The notes: generated by a model not told the origin, from the sequence alone. A stretch of DNA of 64,000 bases from Archivesica marissinica (GCA_014843695.1 CM026395.1:51814557-51878556), one strand, 5' to 3'; counted from the stretch's first letter, positions 14,801-25,081 are shown. Translations and numbers: made by a program.

Positions 14801-15630
14801 TACAACAGGATTCTAGGTGGAAATGGTTTAAACCCATATACACTAGGATTCTAGGTGGGAATGGTTTAAACCCATATACAATAGGATTCTAGGTGGGAAT
14901 GGTTTTAACCCATATACAATAGGATTCTAGGTGGGAATGGTTTAAACCCATATAAACTAGGATTCTAGGTGGGAATGGTTTAAACCCATATACAATAGGA
15001 TTCTAGGTGGGAATGGTTTAAACCCATATACAATAGGATTCTAGGTGGGAATGGTTTAAACCCATATAAACTAGGATTCTAGGTGGGAATGGTTTAAACC
15101 CATATACAATAGGATTCTAGGTGGGAATGGTTTAAACCCATATACAATAGGATTCTAGGTGGGAATGGTTTAAACCCATATACAATAGGATTCTAGGTGG
15201 GAATGGTTTAAACCCATATAAACTAGGATTCTAGGTGGGAATGGTTTAAACCCATATACAATAGGATTCTAGGTGGGAATGGTTTAAACCCATATACACT
15301 AGGATTCTATGTGGGAATGGTTTAAACCCATATACACTAGGATTCTAGGTGGGAATGGTTTAAACACATATACAATAGGATTCTAGGTGGGAATGGTTTA
15401 AACCCATATACAACAGGATTCTATGTGGGAATGGTTTAAACACATATACAACAGGATTCTAGGTGGGAATGGTTTAAACCCATATACAACAGGATTCTAG
15501 GTGGGTATGGTTTAAACCCATATACAACAGGATTCTAGGTGGGTATGCTTTAAACACATATACAACAGGATTATATGTGGGAATGGTTTAAACCCATATA
15601 CAACAGGATTCTAGGTGGGAATGGTTTAAA
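8807..15630. repeat. 38-bp minisatellite array, about 180 copies
   Basis: The unit is ATGGTTTAAACCCATATACA followed by ACAGGATTCTATGTGGGA (38 bp). Each unit carries the palindrome GGTTTAAACC. The variable positions are CCCATA/CACATA, ACAACAGG/ACAATAGG, CTATGTGGG/CTAGGTGGG/CTATGAGGG and AATGG/ACTGG. Marker variants (TATAAACTAGG, ACATGAGTCTATG) recur at multi-unit spacing, showing block duplication. The left edge touches the gap. Confidence 0.97.
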
Positions 15631-16020
15631 CCATTTAAGATATTAGGTGTTTTCAAATTCCGTAACTGCTTACTAACATTTCGATACAAAATATCCAGAA
15701 AATGCGGGCGGGAACATAAATCGGCGGAAAATTGCAGAAATGTATACATGACAATACACCAGTAAACACTAGTCTCCTGACAGGTGGATATATAATGCTA
15801 TCAATATTTATATATGAAGCATTCTAACAATCCAAAACAGAAGCCGTGTTGAAATATTACATGATTCAACAACAGCCTGGCTGGTATGTGTAACCGCTGT
15901 TTACGATACGTGCAGAGCGCAACATGCAGGCATCGATGATGATGGACCGTTTTTTTTGGCAGGTTAAGTTGAATGTCATGGAATATCAAACTAGCAAAAC
16001 TTCCCAATCGCACTACGTAT
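15631..16020. other. Unassigned single-copy-looking DNA
   Basis: A short open frame (82 codons, minus, 15801-16049) shows no recognisable domain. I see no gene here. Confidence 0.4.
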
Positions 16021-16197
16021 ACTTGTATACCACTGTAACCTATCATCACTGATGGCCACGGGTTCGAGCCCCGCTTAGACCGTGTCTCTTTATATGAAAA
16101 CGCTGGCTGTTTCTTACGGAGGTTGGCCGGTAAACCAAGTACTGGTTAACCGCTGGAGCCTGTCCAGGAAAGGTGTTGTTAGGTAAACTGCCCGTCG
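16021..16197 (+). repeat. SINE family S4 with tRNA-like head
   Basis: It contains a B-box-like GGGTTCGAGCCCC, then ACTGGTTAACCGCTGGAGCC and AGGTGTTGTTAGGTAAACTG. This is the reverse complement of the copies at 1.2, 27.3, 38.0 and 45.5 kb. The head is 5' of the body, consistent with tRNA-derived pol III transcription. Confidence 0.75.
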
Positions 16198-16242
16198 TCC
16201 ATTTGGACAAATAAACTAAAAATAGAAAAGAATAGTTTTTAA

Positions 16243-16405
16243 AGACGGGTCAGTAGACCAGTGGTTAACGCATTTGACTGCGAATCCAGGAATCCAGGAT
16301 CCCCGTCTGATGCCTAATAATATTAACAGTTCTTAGGTTGGGACTTTAAACCGAGGTTATTGCACTATTCTACACAAATCTAAGATGCCTTCTTTCTCAG
16401 GAAAT
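16243..16405 (+). repeat. Diverged SINE, S1-like
   Basis: CCAGTGGTTAACGCATTTGA, TAATATTAACAG and GGGACTTTAAACCGAGG match the head and core of family S1. The rest is eroded, so this is an old copy. Confidence 0.55.
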
Positions 16406-16574
16406 TAAACTCTCAACTAAAACCCACGACTCTCACAATACAGTCAGCTTAGTCGGCATTTAATTCACATTTTCTCACACTACAAAATTCACAATACATT
16501 AATATATCGAATAATAAACAAATGTTATAACTTTATATTCTCAACTATTAGCGCCTTTAATCTTGATCGTATTT

Positions 16575-16875
16575 ATTTCCGCTACAATAATAATAATAAT
16601 TATACATGTATTAGTTCAGATTGGCGGCTTAAACGACATTACATCGTAAAAGGCAAAAACAATACATTTATTCACTAATAATAATCATTAATATTATTAT
16701 TGTTTTAATAAATAAATATAAATAATAATAATAATACTAATAATAAATGTATTATTTAAGGTTGACGGTTAAAACGACATTACATCGCAAAAGGCAAAAA
16801 CAATACATTTATTCACTTTTTAATAAATAATAATAATAATAATAAATAATAATAATAATAACATATAGTATTGCT
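16575..16875. repeat. (AAT)n-rich tract with a 56-bp direct repeat
   Basis: AATAAT runs surround two near-identical segments at 16621-16676 and 16761-16817, which share CGACATTACATCG followed by AAAAGGCAAAAACAATACA. The CATTACATCG core resembles the end of the TTAA-flanked MITE at 25.7 and 30.8 kb, but a complete element is not visible. Confidence 0.6.
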
Positions 16876-16976
16876 ACTACACATATCTTCGGAAATAATA
16901 CAAATATTTAATTGTCATCAGTAAATGAGGTTTATGCCATCTACAAACTCGTGAACATATAAGAATTTCTAAAACC

Positions 16977-17110
16977 AGGGGCGTAGCTAGCCTTTTTTAA
17001 TTTGTAGGCCTGACTAATAAAGTGTACACCGATGGTACGGTGATGGTGGAGGGGTCTAGGGACACACCCTCTCCCAGAAACATTTTGATTCCTAGACCGT
17101 CGTTGATGCA
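16977..17110 (+). mobile_element. DNA-transposon end fragment (GGGGCGTAGC type)
   Basis: It starts CAGGGGCGTAGCTAGCC, a terminus type common on animal hAT/Harbinger-like non-autonomous elements, and continues with GGTGGAGGGGTCTAGGGACA. No second end was found, so this is a fragment at best. Confidence 0.4.
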
Positions 17111-17217
17111 TTCTGACTCTTTCTGCTGTACGTTTTAGAAATTCAATGTCGATGTATTTTTTGAAAACGATACCAAATTGAGTATAAAACTTCATACACA
17201 GAGATAAAGTGTCCGAC

Positions 17218-17564
17218 GGATCTGTAGTCGAGTGGTAACACGCTGGACTATAATCCAGGGATCGCAGTTTCTATCCCCCGTCTGATCCTAATAATATTAA
17301 CAGTCTTTCAGATGGGACTTTAATTTATACAAATTTATTTCCACTCGATTGTGAAACAAGTTCTTATAACTGATGGTACTTTAAACCGAGGTATCGTGTC
17401 TGTGCTGTACACCGTGTACGTAAAAGAACCAGAGGAGACTCTGGAATGGGTCTCTGTCTGTATCATTGCACTATCCTCCAAAAATCTAAAATGACTAATC
17501 TCTTCAGGAGGCGTCGCTCATATGGGCAACCGGTAGCGACGATAAATAAACGTAAAACGCACAC
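17218..17564 (+). repeat. SINE family S1 (Thr-tRNA-like head), carrying a nested insertion
   Basis: The head reads TAGTCGAGTGGTAACACGCTGG with an anticodon arm and a decayed B box. The body has CAGTCTTTCAGATGGGAC and GAACCAGAGGAGACTCTGGA, and the tail has GGGCAACCGGTAGCGACG followed by ATAAATAAACG. In intact copies the anticodon loop is CTGGTAA, so the head looks like tRNA-Thr(GGT). Bases 17324-17371 are a foreign insertion (separate entry). Confidence 0.88.
17324..17371 (-). mobile_element. 48-bp SINE-S2 tail inserted in SINE S1, with 13-bp TSD
   Basis: The 48 bp are the reverse complement of the 3' tail of family S2 (CTTGTTTC, then AATCGAG, then AAATTTGTATAAA). They are bracketed by GATGGGACTTTAA (17311-17323) and GATGGTACTTTAA (17372-17384), a near-perfect 13-bp target-site duplication. 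This is an extremely 5'-truncated retroposition event. Confidence 0.82.
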
Positions 17565-18150
17565 GAAGTGTCACATTGACTACGCACATATATGAGCGCC
17601 TGGTAATATATGTAATCGCTTGTCTAGATATCTATACCAAATATACATGCTAATGGTATACCCACTCCACGTTGTATTGCACTTTGGGCCTATTTTGGAT
17701 GTTTCGTTTTCGGTGGCCCGGGCCTCCAGTGCATTATAGGAGCTACGCTCCTGTAAACGGTTAACACGACCCACAAGGAATGTGTATTACTCAATCCTAC
17801 TATGCGGTGCAGGTAATCACGTGATACGGTCGTTTAGGTTAATTGTAAGTTAATGTTCCGGTCTTATTACGTTACTTTGAAACCGCAGTACTTCACACGC
17901 ATTAGTTTAGAACTTGTTTATATAAGTATGTTATGTCAACAAACGTCGTATACAACTCTTGTTTATTAGTTGAACTTCTCAGATGATGTGGCAAATATTG
18001 GGGGGGGGGGATTATACAATATAATAGGAAATTACATTCTGTAGAAATTATCTTTTTTTATATAATCGATGTAGTGTCGCTTTAAGACTAAGCACACACC
18101 TCAATGTCAAAATGTTATGTTCCTGGTCCTGATTTTATATCACATATTCA

Positions 18151-18380
18151 CACGGTACACGTGTACTCTGGTCATACTCACGTGGTACACGTGTACTCGG
18201 GCCATACTCACGTGGTACACCTGTCCTGCATCATAATCACGTTGTAGACATGTACCCGCATCATCGTAAAGTATTACACGAGTACCCAGATCAAACTAAC
18301 GTGTGTCACGTGTACCCACATCCTAACCATGTGTTACACGTGTATCCACGCCACGAGTATGTGTTACACGTGTATCCACA
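18151..18380. repeat. Diverged ~30-bp minisatellite with ACACGTGT cores
   Basis: About eight degenerate units each carry TACACGTGTA or a one-base variant and then CCCACATCATAATCAC-like sequence. Weaker units continue to about 18530. The core is a palindrome containing the E-box CACGTG. The array sits just downstream of the TRIM stop codon and may be in its 3' UTR or 3' flank. Confidence 0.7.
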
Positions 18381-18641
18381 ATGTACGTCAAGCGAGCTAC
18401 TTTTGAAAATGTACTAGATATTTCCACATCATAATCACGCAGTGTACGCGCACCCATATCATAACCATATGCACCCACGTCATATTAATGTGTATTACGT
18501 CATGCACGTATATCCACATCATATATAGCGCGTAGAATATGTATGTATTCATTGTGTATGCATGTACATTTTGAAAATAATATACATTTTTGTCTCTTTT
18601 TCCAGCATCCTCATTTGGTTTGATACACGTGCACTGTTTCA

Positions 18642-20714
18642 TTATACAAGATTGTACACATGTATAATTTCCCCTAGCCCAACAACAATCAATTTGTTTC
18701 CCATTGGTTCTATGGCGACATCTTGGGGTGAGATGGGAACCAGTATGGACTTGATCAGCGTCCCGTCGGGAGAAATTTGCAGAACTTGCCCCGAGTCGTG
18801 AGAGCAGACGTAGATGTTACCCTGGCAATCGAGAGCCATTCCGCGCAAATCCGTCCGCCTGTACGTATTGCGGAATACCTGCTTTCCAGCGCCATTATAG
18901 CAAGAAATTGCATCGCGATCAGACATATATATATAATTCTTCACCGGATCGTAAGCCACGCCTCCCAAACCTTTGTAGTCACGCTTGCGGGTTATGGTCC
19001 TCTCCACACGCCCATTTCTCTCCACGATGGACAGACTTCTGCAGGCTTTTGAGTAACAAATTCCGACCATTTTCCCCCGGTAATTCGATATTCTATACGC
19101 CTTGAAAGATGTGTGCAGCTCACGAATATTAGACAGGAACTTTCCTTCCGTAGACACAAGCTTGATCACACACTCTTCCGGAAGTGCCACTGCAGCTGTA
19201 TTATCCGGAAGCATGCAGATTCCACGTGGCGGGGAATTCAGCTTCATTGACGACCGAAACATTCCGAACGAATCAAACAGTTTCACAGCGCAATTATTGA
19301 AATCAGACAAAATGATATCGCCTGTCTCGGAAATGTCAACAGAATTGATGATGCAACCGTTCCTATCTCCTTTGACTTTACCGTTCACTATACCGTTCTT
19401 CTGCGCAGAACAGTGCCTGAACGGCTTGGACATTTCCCGTTTCTCAGAGATTTCTACGTATCCCATCCGATCCACCATCTTCGCCATCCTCACTAGATTC
19501 TCGTCAGCAGTGAACACCAGATCCACTTCCTTGTAATCAATCCTCTCGTTGTCCGCCATGTGTTCATACTTGTCGCATTCTTCCCTCAACGTCTGCGTCG
19601 CAATCACCTGCTGATAGTCAGTTCCGGCATTTAACGTACTCTGGATCGTTGATAGAGCGCTGTCAATAGAATCTCTAAGCCCTTTGCTGCGGTCGATCTT
19701 GCCTTGTAGAATATCTTCGTAGTCCCGACAAACAGCCTCGATTTCATCCTTCATTTTTTCATCTATCTCGTCGAGAAGTTGGATTACCGATAGTTTCAGT
19801 TTGGCTACTTCATCCAAAATTCCTTCTTTTCTAGAAATGAGCCTGGCCTTCGATTGCTCTTTAACAGACACTACCTGGTCCACTATGTTGATACAATGCC
19901 GTAGCCTTTGTTGGAGAGCTTTATTTGTTTTCTTTGATCGATTGCTTTTGGTGATCCTGTCGATAGCTAGTATGGTATCACATCGGCGGTGGTGGATTGC
20001 GACGCACGTGTTGCATACAGGACATTGGTGATCTTGACAGTAAAGGTCCAAGAGTTTTCCTCTATGCTCGGGGCATATTTCGTGCGCTCGTATCATATGC
20101 ACGGGCCTCTCGCGTACATCGTCGATGTCCATAAGGGCGTGGCTTTTGGTGATCTTCATCCCCCTGTGACTCTTGGTACACATGTCGCACATTGCCTCTC
20201 GGCACGTCGGACACCAGTATAATGCATGCACGGTCTCGCCATTCTCTTGGCACGGGTTACATCGTTTGTCGCTACGAAGTGGAAGCGGCAGCGTCAGGGC
20301 CATGGATCGCTCGGTACGCTCACTACGCTCCGTGAATTCATCTTCCCTAAAACTTCCCGACATCACAGACATCCCAGGTAACTCCGCTGCATACTGTTCA
20401 GATTCTGGAACGGTATCAAACTGATCAAGTTTAGGAACCGGATTCAATTCCCGACAAACAGGACAGGGAAAAAATCGAGTTTTACCTCCTGGGAGCTTCG
20501 CGATATAAATATCCAAACAGGTTTCACAAAAAGAGTGTAAACACGACAGACTTTTGGGATTCTTGAAGCGGCTATGGCACAGTTGACAGTTTAGAAGTTC
20601 ATCCGAAAAGGCGTTAATTGTAGCCGGCCTCCTCGACGCTACGCGAGACTGCGTGAGTTTGAATGTTTCGCCAATTTCAGAGTCCGTCTCCATTTGCGAG
20701 ATACGCGAGAGCAT
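18642..20714 (-). CDS. TRIM-family protein (RING, two B-boxes, coiled coil, NHL-like propeller), 690 aa
   Basis: Probable RING E3 ubiquitin ligase, cytoplasmic; its substrate is unknown. The C3HC4 RING has C43, C46, C58, H60, C63, C66, C84 and C87. A first B-box has C152, C155, C168, C171, C176, C179, H183 and H192. A second has C214, H217, C226, C234, C237, H241 and H242. A charged helical region at about 255-365 fits the TRIM coiled coil. Residues 440-690 contain repeated strand motifs (NSVDISETGDIILSD, GGVAYDPVKNYIYMSD, RGMALDCQGNIYVCS, QDVAIEPMGNKLIVV) typical of an NHL-like beta-propeller. The order matches the TRIM2/3/32/56/71 group, and I cannot name an orthologue. The reading frame is uninterrupted in one exon. 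An in-frame TAA at 20726-20724 precedes the ATG, and M8 is an alternative start. The stop is TAA. No TATA box is evident, and a 5' non-coding exon cannot be excluded. Such single-exon TRIM genes are often expanded in molluscs. Confidence 0.9.
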   Translation of the reverse strand: MLSRISQMETDSEIGETFKLTQSRVASRRPATINAFSDELLNCQLCHSRFKNPKSLSCLHSFCETCLDIYIAKLPGGKTRFFPCPVCRELNPVPKLDQFDTVPESEQYAAELPGMSVMSGSFREDEFTERSERTERSMALTLPLPLRSDKRCNPCQENGETVHALYWCPTCREAMCDMCTKSHRGMKITKSHALMDIDDVRERPVHMIRAHEICPEHRGKLLDLYCQDHQCPVCNTCVAIHHRRCDTILAIDRITKSNRSKKTNKALQQRLRHCINIVDQVVSVKEQSKARLISRKEGILDEVAKLKLSVIQLLDEIDEKMKDEIEAVCRDYEDILQGKIDRSKGLRDSIDSALSTIQSTLNAGTDYQQVIATQTLREECDKYEHMADNERIDYKEVDLVFTADENLVRMAKMVDRMGYVEISEKREMSKPFRHCSAQKNGIVNGKVKGDRNGCIINSVDISETGDIILSDFNNCAVKLFDSFGMFRSSMKLNSPPRGICMLPDNTAAVALPEECVIKLVSTEGKFLSNIRELHTSFKAYRISNYRGKMVGICYSKACRSLSIVERNGRVERTITRKRDYKGLGGVAYDPVKNYIYMSDRDAISCYNGAGKQVFRNTYRRTDLRGMALDCQGNIYVCSHDSGQVLQISPDGTLIKSILVPISPQDVAIEPMGNKLIVVGLGEIIHVYNLV

Positions 20715-21150
20715 TTTGAACTTTTAACAATCCGTTTATGAATTATAAATTCATGTCACATTTCTAGTCAGCATGCGAATATAAAATGAAAGTCTTGAAT
20801 AAAATATAACGTTGTGTCGTTATAAAGTTCAAATATACTGAAAAGAACGAAAGCATGGCGGTATCGAGGCGCCAGACAATGGAATCACTGAGTCAACTAA
20901 TTTAACAATAAAAGACATAATTACGTATCGAATGTGGAATTGAATTACGCAAGTGTTAAATATATTCTTCTAGTATGAGTGTACAGTATTCTATAGTCGA
21001 TGATATACACGGGATATGAGGGGGTGGGGCGATGCATTTGCATGCTTAGATGACACGTGGGTTTAGAAGAAACTAATGTTGTTAGAACTTGTGGACCAAA
21101 CCTTGTTTTGTGTAGGGGCGGGAGATTAACATGTAACCAACAATTTAGGC
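20715..21150. other. Upstream flank of the TRIM gene, no gene seen
   Basis: AT-rich sequence that presumably contains the TRIM promoter. I could not pick out a reliable core promoter motif. Confidence 0.4.
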
Positions 21151-21167
21151 AACTTTCCAGCAATTAT

Positions 21168-21300
21168 TGGTGGGGGATGACCCCGGGTGCCTTTCCGAGC
21201 AGTATTGCAGGCACGGACGGGTACCCGGGTAGAACCACCGACCTCCCGCACACCAGCTGGATAGCTTCCTCTCTTGAAAGAATTTGACACACCCAGTGGA
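21168..21300 (+). repeat. Dispersed repeat R5
   Basis: Motif CCGAGCAGTATTGCAGGCAC followed by GGACGGGTACCCGGGTAGAA. It shares this with copies near 34.05, 36.2 and 37.1-37.3 kb and a more diverged one near 33.8 kb. A class could not be assigned. Confidence 0.55.
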
Positions 21301-21655
21301 TGGAGATGTCAATAAGCGTTAAGCTTTCGAATGAATCCATGTTCGTTTTGTATACAATAGATATGTACGGTACATAATAAATGAATACATAAGATAAAAC
21401 AAACCACTCGGCCACGGAGGCCCCGGGAAATCATGTGTATTATCATGCTGTGTTTTTGTACTAGCTTTGTACGTTATATCATGATAAATGTAATAGCATA
21501 TTATTAAACTAATAATACATTTACTATGTGGTTGCGGTGCGCCCGCACAGACAGTCCATATATGGCTTAATTGTATGGTGCACACCTCATCGAATATAAA
21601 TACTATAAATGAAACCAAACCTGCTACACCCCTGGGTTCTACACCTGATGTAATA

Positions 21656-21730
21656 CCTTGTGCTTTACGTTTATTTATCGTCGCTACCGGTTGCCCATAT
21701 GAGCGATGCCTCCTGAAGAGGATTAGTCAT
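21656..21730 (-). repeat. SINE S1 tail fragment
   Basis: TTTACGTTTATTTATCGTCG, CTACCGGTTGCCCATATGAG and GAAGAGGATTAGTCAT, matching the 3' end of family S1. It abuts a different tRNA-like repeat. Confidence 0.8.
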
Positions 21731-21925
21731 GTTGACTGACAAGGCAAAATATGCCAACGCCTGTTCCCAGGTTAGCCAGGCGCCAGGCTGGTAGGCAATC
21801 GGTAAACATTATTTAACCAGCTGACAACTCACCAACCGGTCATATCAGAACGATCACTGACGAGGTTCGAACCTTCGACCACCCGCTTCGTAGGCGGACG
21901 CCTTAACCACTATGCCGTTGGTAGA
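21731..21925 (-). repeat. tRNA-headed repeat (unnamed SINE)
   Basis: Read on the minus strand it has an A-box-like TAGTGGTTAAGGCGTCCGCC and a B-box-like AGGTTCGAACC. It ends in CCTGGGAACAGGCGTTGGCA, which recurs near 42.45 and 59.37 kb. It is tRNA-like but carries an extra body, so I call it a SINE rather than a tRNA gene. Confidence 0.6.
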
Positions 21926-22350
21926 AAATTGGTATAATTAATACCCACATAATTAATATGTATACTTAATCGTAATATACATACATAGAGTATACACATG
22001 TACAGAAGTCAAACACCGTGACCAAATACATTATGTAGTATCGAACAGTAATAAAGCGGTTGGGTTCACATTGACATAGCATTAAGATATGTTTGTGATC
22101 TTTTAAATGGCGGAGATTGCTTCAACTTTCTCTCTCTCCAAGATCATTGAGAAAACAAACGTTAAATCTCGAGGCATGTCGACGAATATTAAAACATTTT
22201 TGAAGCGGACACTTTAAATAATCCCAAGTCGTTCACCTGATATATTCTTAGTTGGAATTTGAAAAAAACGAATTTTAAAGATGGCCGTAATGGTGGACAT
22301 CTTGGATTTCGGCAAGTTCATCAATATTTTCATTAGCTATTTGTTGTGGA

Positions 22351-22568
22351 AGTCGTGATAGGCCAGTGGTAGCGCGTTCACTCCATGTTTAAACAGCCCA
22401 TAGTTCGCGCCCAACTGTAGCCGTAACGAATGCGGCCTTAGGCAAGCAAGACAATTATATTAATTCCATATTGCCTCTTCTCTCTCCCTCGTGGTGATGG
22501 ATTACATCAGGAATGAGGTCTCGAGAGTGATTAATATAAGTTGTAAGAATTAATAAATAAATGTGTAT
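22351..22568 (+). repeat. SINE family S2
   Basis: A head with CAGTGGTAGCGCGTTC, then TTCTCTCTCCCTCG, GGAATGAGGTCTCGAGAGTG, ATTAATATAAGTTGTAAGAA and a tail of the AATAAATGTGTAT type. The head B box has decayed. Confidence 0.8.
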
Positions 22569-23108
22569 TAACTAGTTATTTTCAATTCACCCAGAAGGCA
22601 TTGCCAAAATGTCATGTCGAATTACAAGAACGTTTGGAAGGTGGTGTCGAAAATAGATTCAAAGGACTTGGATCGGAACAAGTTCAGCCGTATTTGATAT
22701 ACGTGTTGCCCTGGTGATTCTTCATGCAACGTTTCATAAACATGCATAGAGGTTGAGAAATAAAGGTACAAGCTGGTAAACATGGCGAAACATTTTGAAT
22801 ATCTGATTGGATGATATAAACTATTAGTTGCACCGATGGTCCAAACCAAGTTTCATCAAATTAACACCGGGGTTTCGAAGAAGTAGCAAATAAATGTTCA
22901 AGACGTGGAGACGAAAATATATATTCAACACTAAAAGGATAGCGATTGGATTGATACACCCCACCCCAACCCGCTGATAATTGGATAGATACTAGATACA
23001 ACCCCACACACGACCCCAAACCAGCTCGCAATTGGATATATACCGCCACACCTACACACAACCACAACCCGCTGGTAAATGATACAAGAACACATTCTTG
23101 ATTTTACT

Positions 23109-23110
<2 letters not shown>
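22569..23110. other. No gene seen
   Basis: AT-rich sequence with CCCACCCCAACCCGC-type imperfect repeats at 22.96-23.08 kb (three loose ~58-bp units, each with an AATTGGATA-like segment). Confidence 0.4.

Positions 23111-23143
<33 letters not shown>
23111..23143. repeat. (TA)n microsatellite
   Basis: An uninterrupted TA tract of about 32 bp. Confidence 0.95.
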
Positions 23144-23145
<2 letters not shown>

Positions 23146-23645
23146 ACATCATTTTATATATTCACATGACCTTCATGTCATTTATATAGGTCAACTTCGA
23201 GGCATTAAGTTTAGTTGAAATGTCATATGTGGTTTTCTATGTGTGTTCCATTGGAGCTATATGTCTATCGTGCTTCGTTTTCCGAGATACAAACGTACAT
23301 ATTTCGGGAATGGACACTTCGCTGACCGCCTTGGCCACACGGCTTGACCGATTTCACCTCAAATCGAGTCACTTACTCCAACACTTGGCGGGGGTTAATG
23401 TTGGATCTGAGCGGGATTTGCTTTTTCATTTACCTATGCAGTTATGGTATGATCACGAGAGGCATAGGGTGTGAGAGGTAAATAGATCCCTCAAAGAATT
23501 CCAGATCACACAGTAGGCCCTATTATTAAGTTCCAAAATCCAGCAAGACGTAGTTGACCCGAAAATAATAATAATGACTTGTTCATTTACCTAAGCGTTT
23601 ATGAGGCGCGACATAGACAAGAACAGTTGACACTTTTACTCTCCC

Positions 23646-23914
23646 AGTGGTAACACGCTGGACTGGTAATCCAGGTCGCAGGTTCGATCCCCCGTCTGAC
23701 CCTAATAAAATTAACAGTCTTTCAGATGGGACGTTAAACCGAGGTCTCGTGTCGGTGCTGTACACCGTGCACGTAAAAGAACCAGAGGAGACTCTGTAAT
23801 GGGTCTCTGTCTGTATCATTGCACTATCCTCCAAAATCTAAAATGACTAATCTCTTCAGGAGGCGTCGCTCATATGGGTAACCGGTAGCGACGATAAATA
23901 AACGTAAAACACAC
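23646..23914 (+). mobile_element. SINE S1, nearly full length, with 10-bp TSD
   Basis: It has head, body and tail of family S1, including B box GGTTCGATCCC, ACCGAGGTCTCGTGTCGG and ATAAATAAACGTAAAAC. The first few head bases are missing. It is flanked by TTACTCTCCC at 23636-23645 and 23915-23924, a clear target-site duplication, so this is a relatively young insertion. Confidence 0.92.
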
Positions 23915-23924
23915 TTACTCTCCC

Positions 23925-24430
23925 TATCACTATTGGTGTAAGGGACGCAATTCATTTATTCTTCCTTGGCTATGTTAAATCAACAATATCGACAGAGTTG
24001 TCATCCCCAGCCTGACTTGTATGTAGTTTTCACTGATAGTCCTATCGTTTGATTGCATTTAATTAGGGCCTCGTGATAGATTAACTTTTGTTAATAATGC
24101 GTTGTCTCGTAAAATAAAATCTTTATTATTACGCCGCATAGAAGTCATAACGAATAGAGCTCACATAGGAGCTATATATGTGTCGTTAAAGAACCGCATC
24201 GAGTTCCTGTCCCATAGAGCGTTGGTGAACCACAATGTGTCAATATGCCTGATCGTTCCTCATTAAGCTCCTGTGTTGTAGACTAACGTTACTATTAAGA
24301 ATAGATAATAATGATTAGTTTCGTGCTTTCTTAGCGTCGTCGAATACTCGTGAAGTGTGGTTGAATTGTTCATCTGCAGGGTGACAAGTCCTGGTGGTTT
24401 CTTCTTTCGAATGACTCTTCGTAAGACCAC
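23925..24430. other. No gene seen
   Basis: No coding or repeat signature could be assigned. Confidence 0.35.
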
Positions 24431-24548
24431 CCTCCTCACTGTCTGTATCATTACACTATCCTCCACACATCTAAAATGGCTAATCTCTTCAGGAGGTGTC
24501 GCTCATATGGGCAACCGGTAGCGACGATAAATAAACGTAAAACATACA
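24431..24548 (+). repeat. SINE S1 3' fragment
   Basis: CTGTCTGTATCATTACACTA through GCAACCGGTAGCGACG to ATAAATAAACGTAAAAC. Only the 3' 115 bp are present. Confidence 0.85.
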
Positions 24549-24559
24549 CATACAAAGTT

Positions 24560-24712
24560 TCAACAAAATGAACCACGTCCTTCGGCTTAGAAAATCTTTC
24601 TTATATCCAGGGTCACACTTGTGGAATTCCCTCCCTTATCACATCAAAACAGCACATTCTGTTCCACACTTCAAAGCTTTATATAGCAGGTAGTGCAAAG
24701 AACAGATCAATA
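24560..24712 (+). pseudogene. LINE reverse-transcriptase C-terminus remnant
   Basis: Translates as [20 protein letters not shown], then AHSVPHFKALYSR and a stop. The LWNSLP motif marks the C-terminal end of non-LTR retrotransposon ORF2 proteins (jockey/CR1-like groups). Only the end is left, and the stop is earlier than in the related copy at 39.2-39.65 kb, so it is a dead fragment. It provides an unoccupied comparison for the SINE insertion in that copy. Confidence 0.75.
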
Positions 24713-24767
24713 ACCAAATAAGCTGATAATATACAATTATACATGAATATTAGTGTTAGTTCTTGTA

Positions 24768-24835
24768 GATTATATTATTATTATTATTAATATATTTATT
24801 TATTATTATTATTATTATTACTGAAATATTACAAC
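24768..24835. repeat. (ATT)n-rich microsatellite
   Basis: TTATTATTATT runs interrupted by TATTTATTTA. Confidence 0.85.
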
Positions 24836-25081
24836 CCTCAATTAGGTGTCATTGATGAAAAAATGACAGACAAATATCGATGATATATCGGCTTCCAGAC
24901 ATTGAACAGTAGAAATAGGTTTACGATAGCAGTGCTGGTATGACAAACGTGGTATAAATGTGTTCCCTTGTGATTACATCACACTATAAATAACTAATGA
25001 ATACTAATGTAATATATGAAATAAATGGATAATAAAACAAAAAACAGCAATTTAAAATAAATTGTGTGTAATAGAATAAAT

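Noticed and set aside
404..15630. CRISPR-like or other direct-repeat array
   Set aside because: Units are contiguous with no unique spacers and lie in an intron-bearing animal genome. They are minisatellites.
16941..17195. 84-codon minus frame
   Set aside because: Overlaps a DNA-transposon end fragment and shows no domain.
19102..20424. Several plus-strand frames of 65-144 codons opposite the TRIM gene
   Set aside because: Antisense shadows of a strongly supported coding exon.
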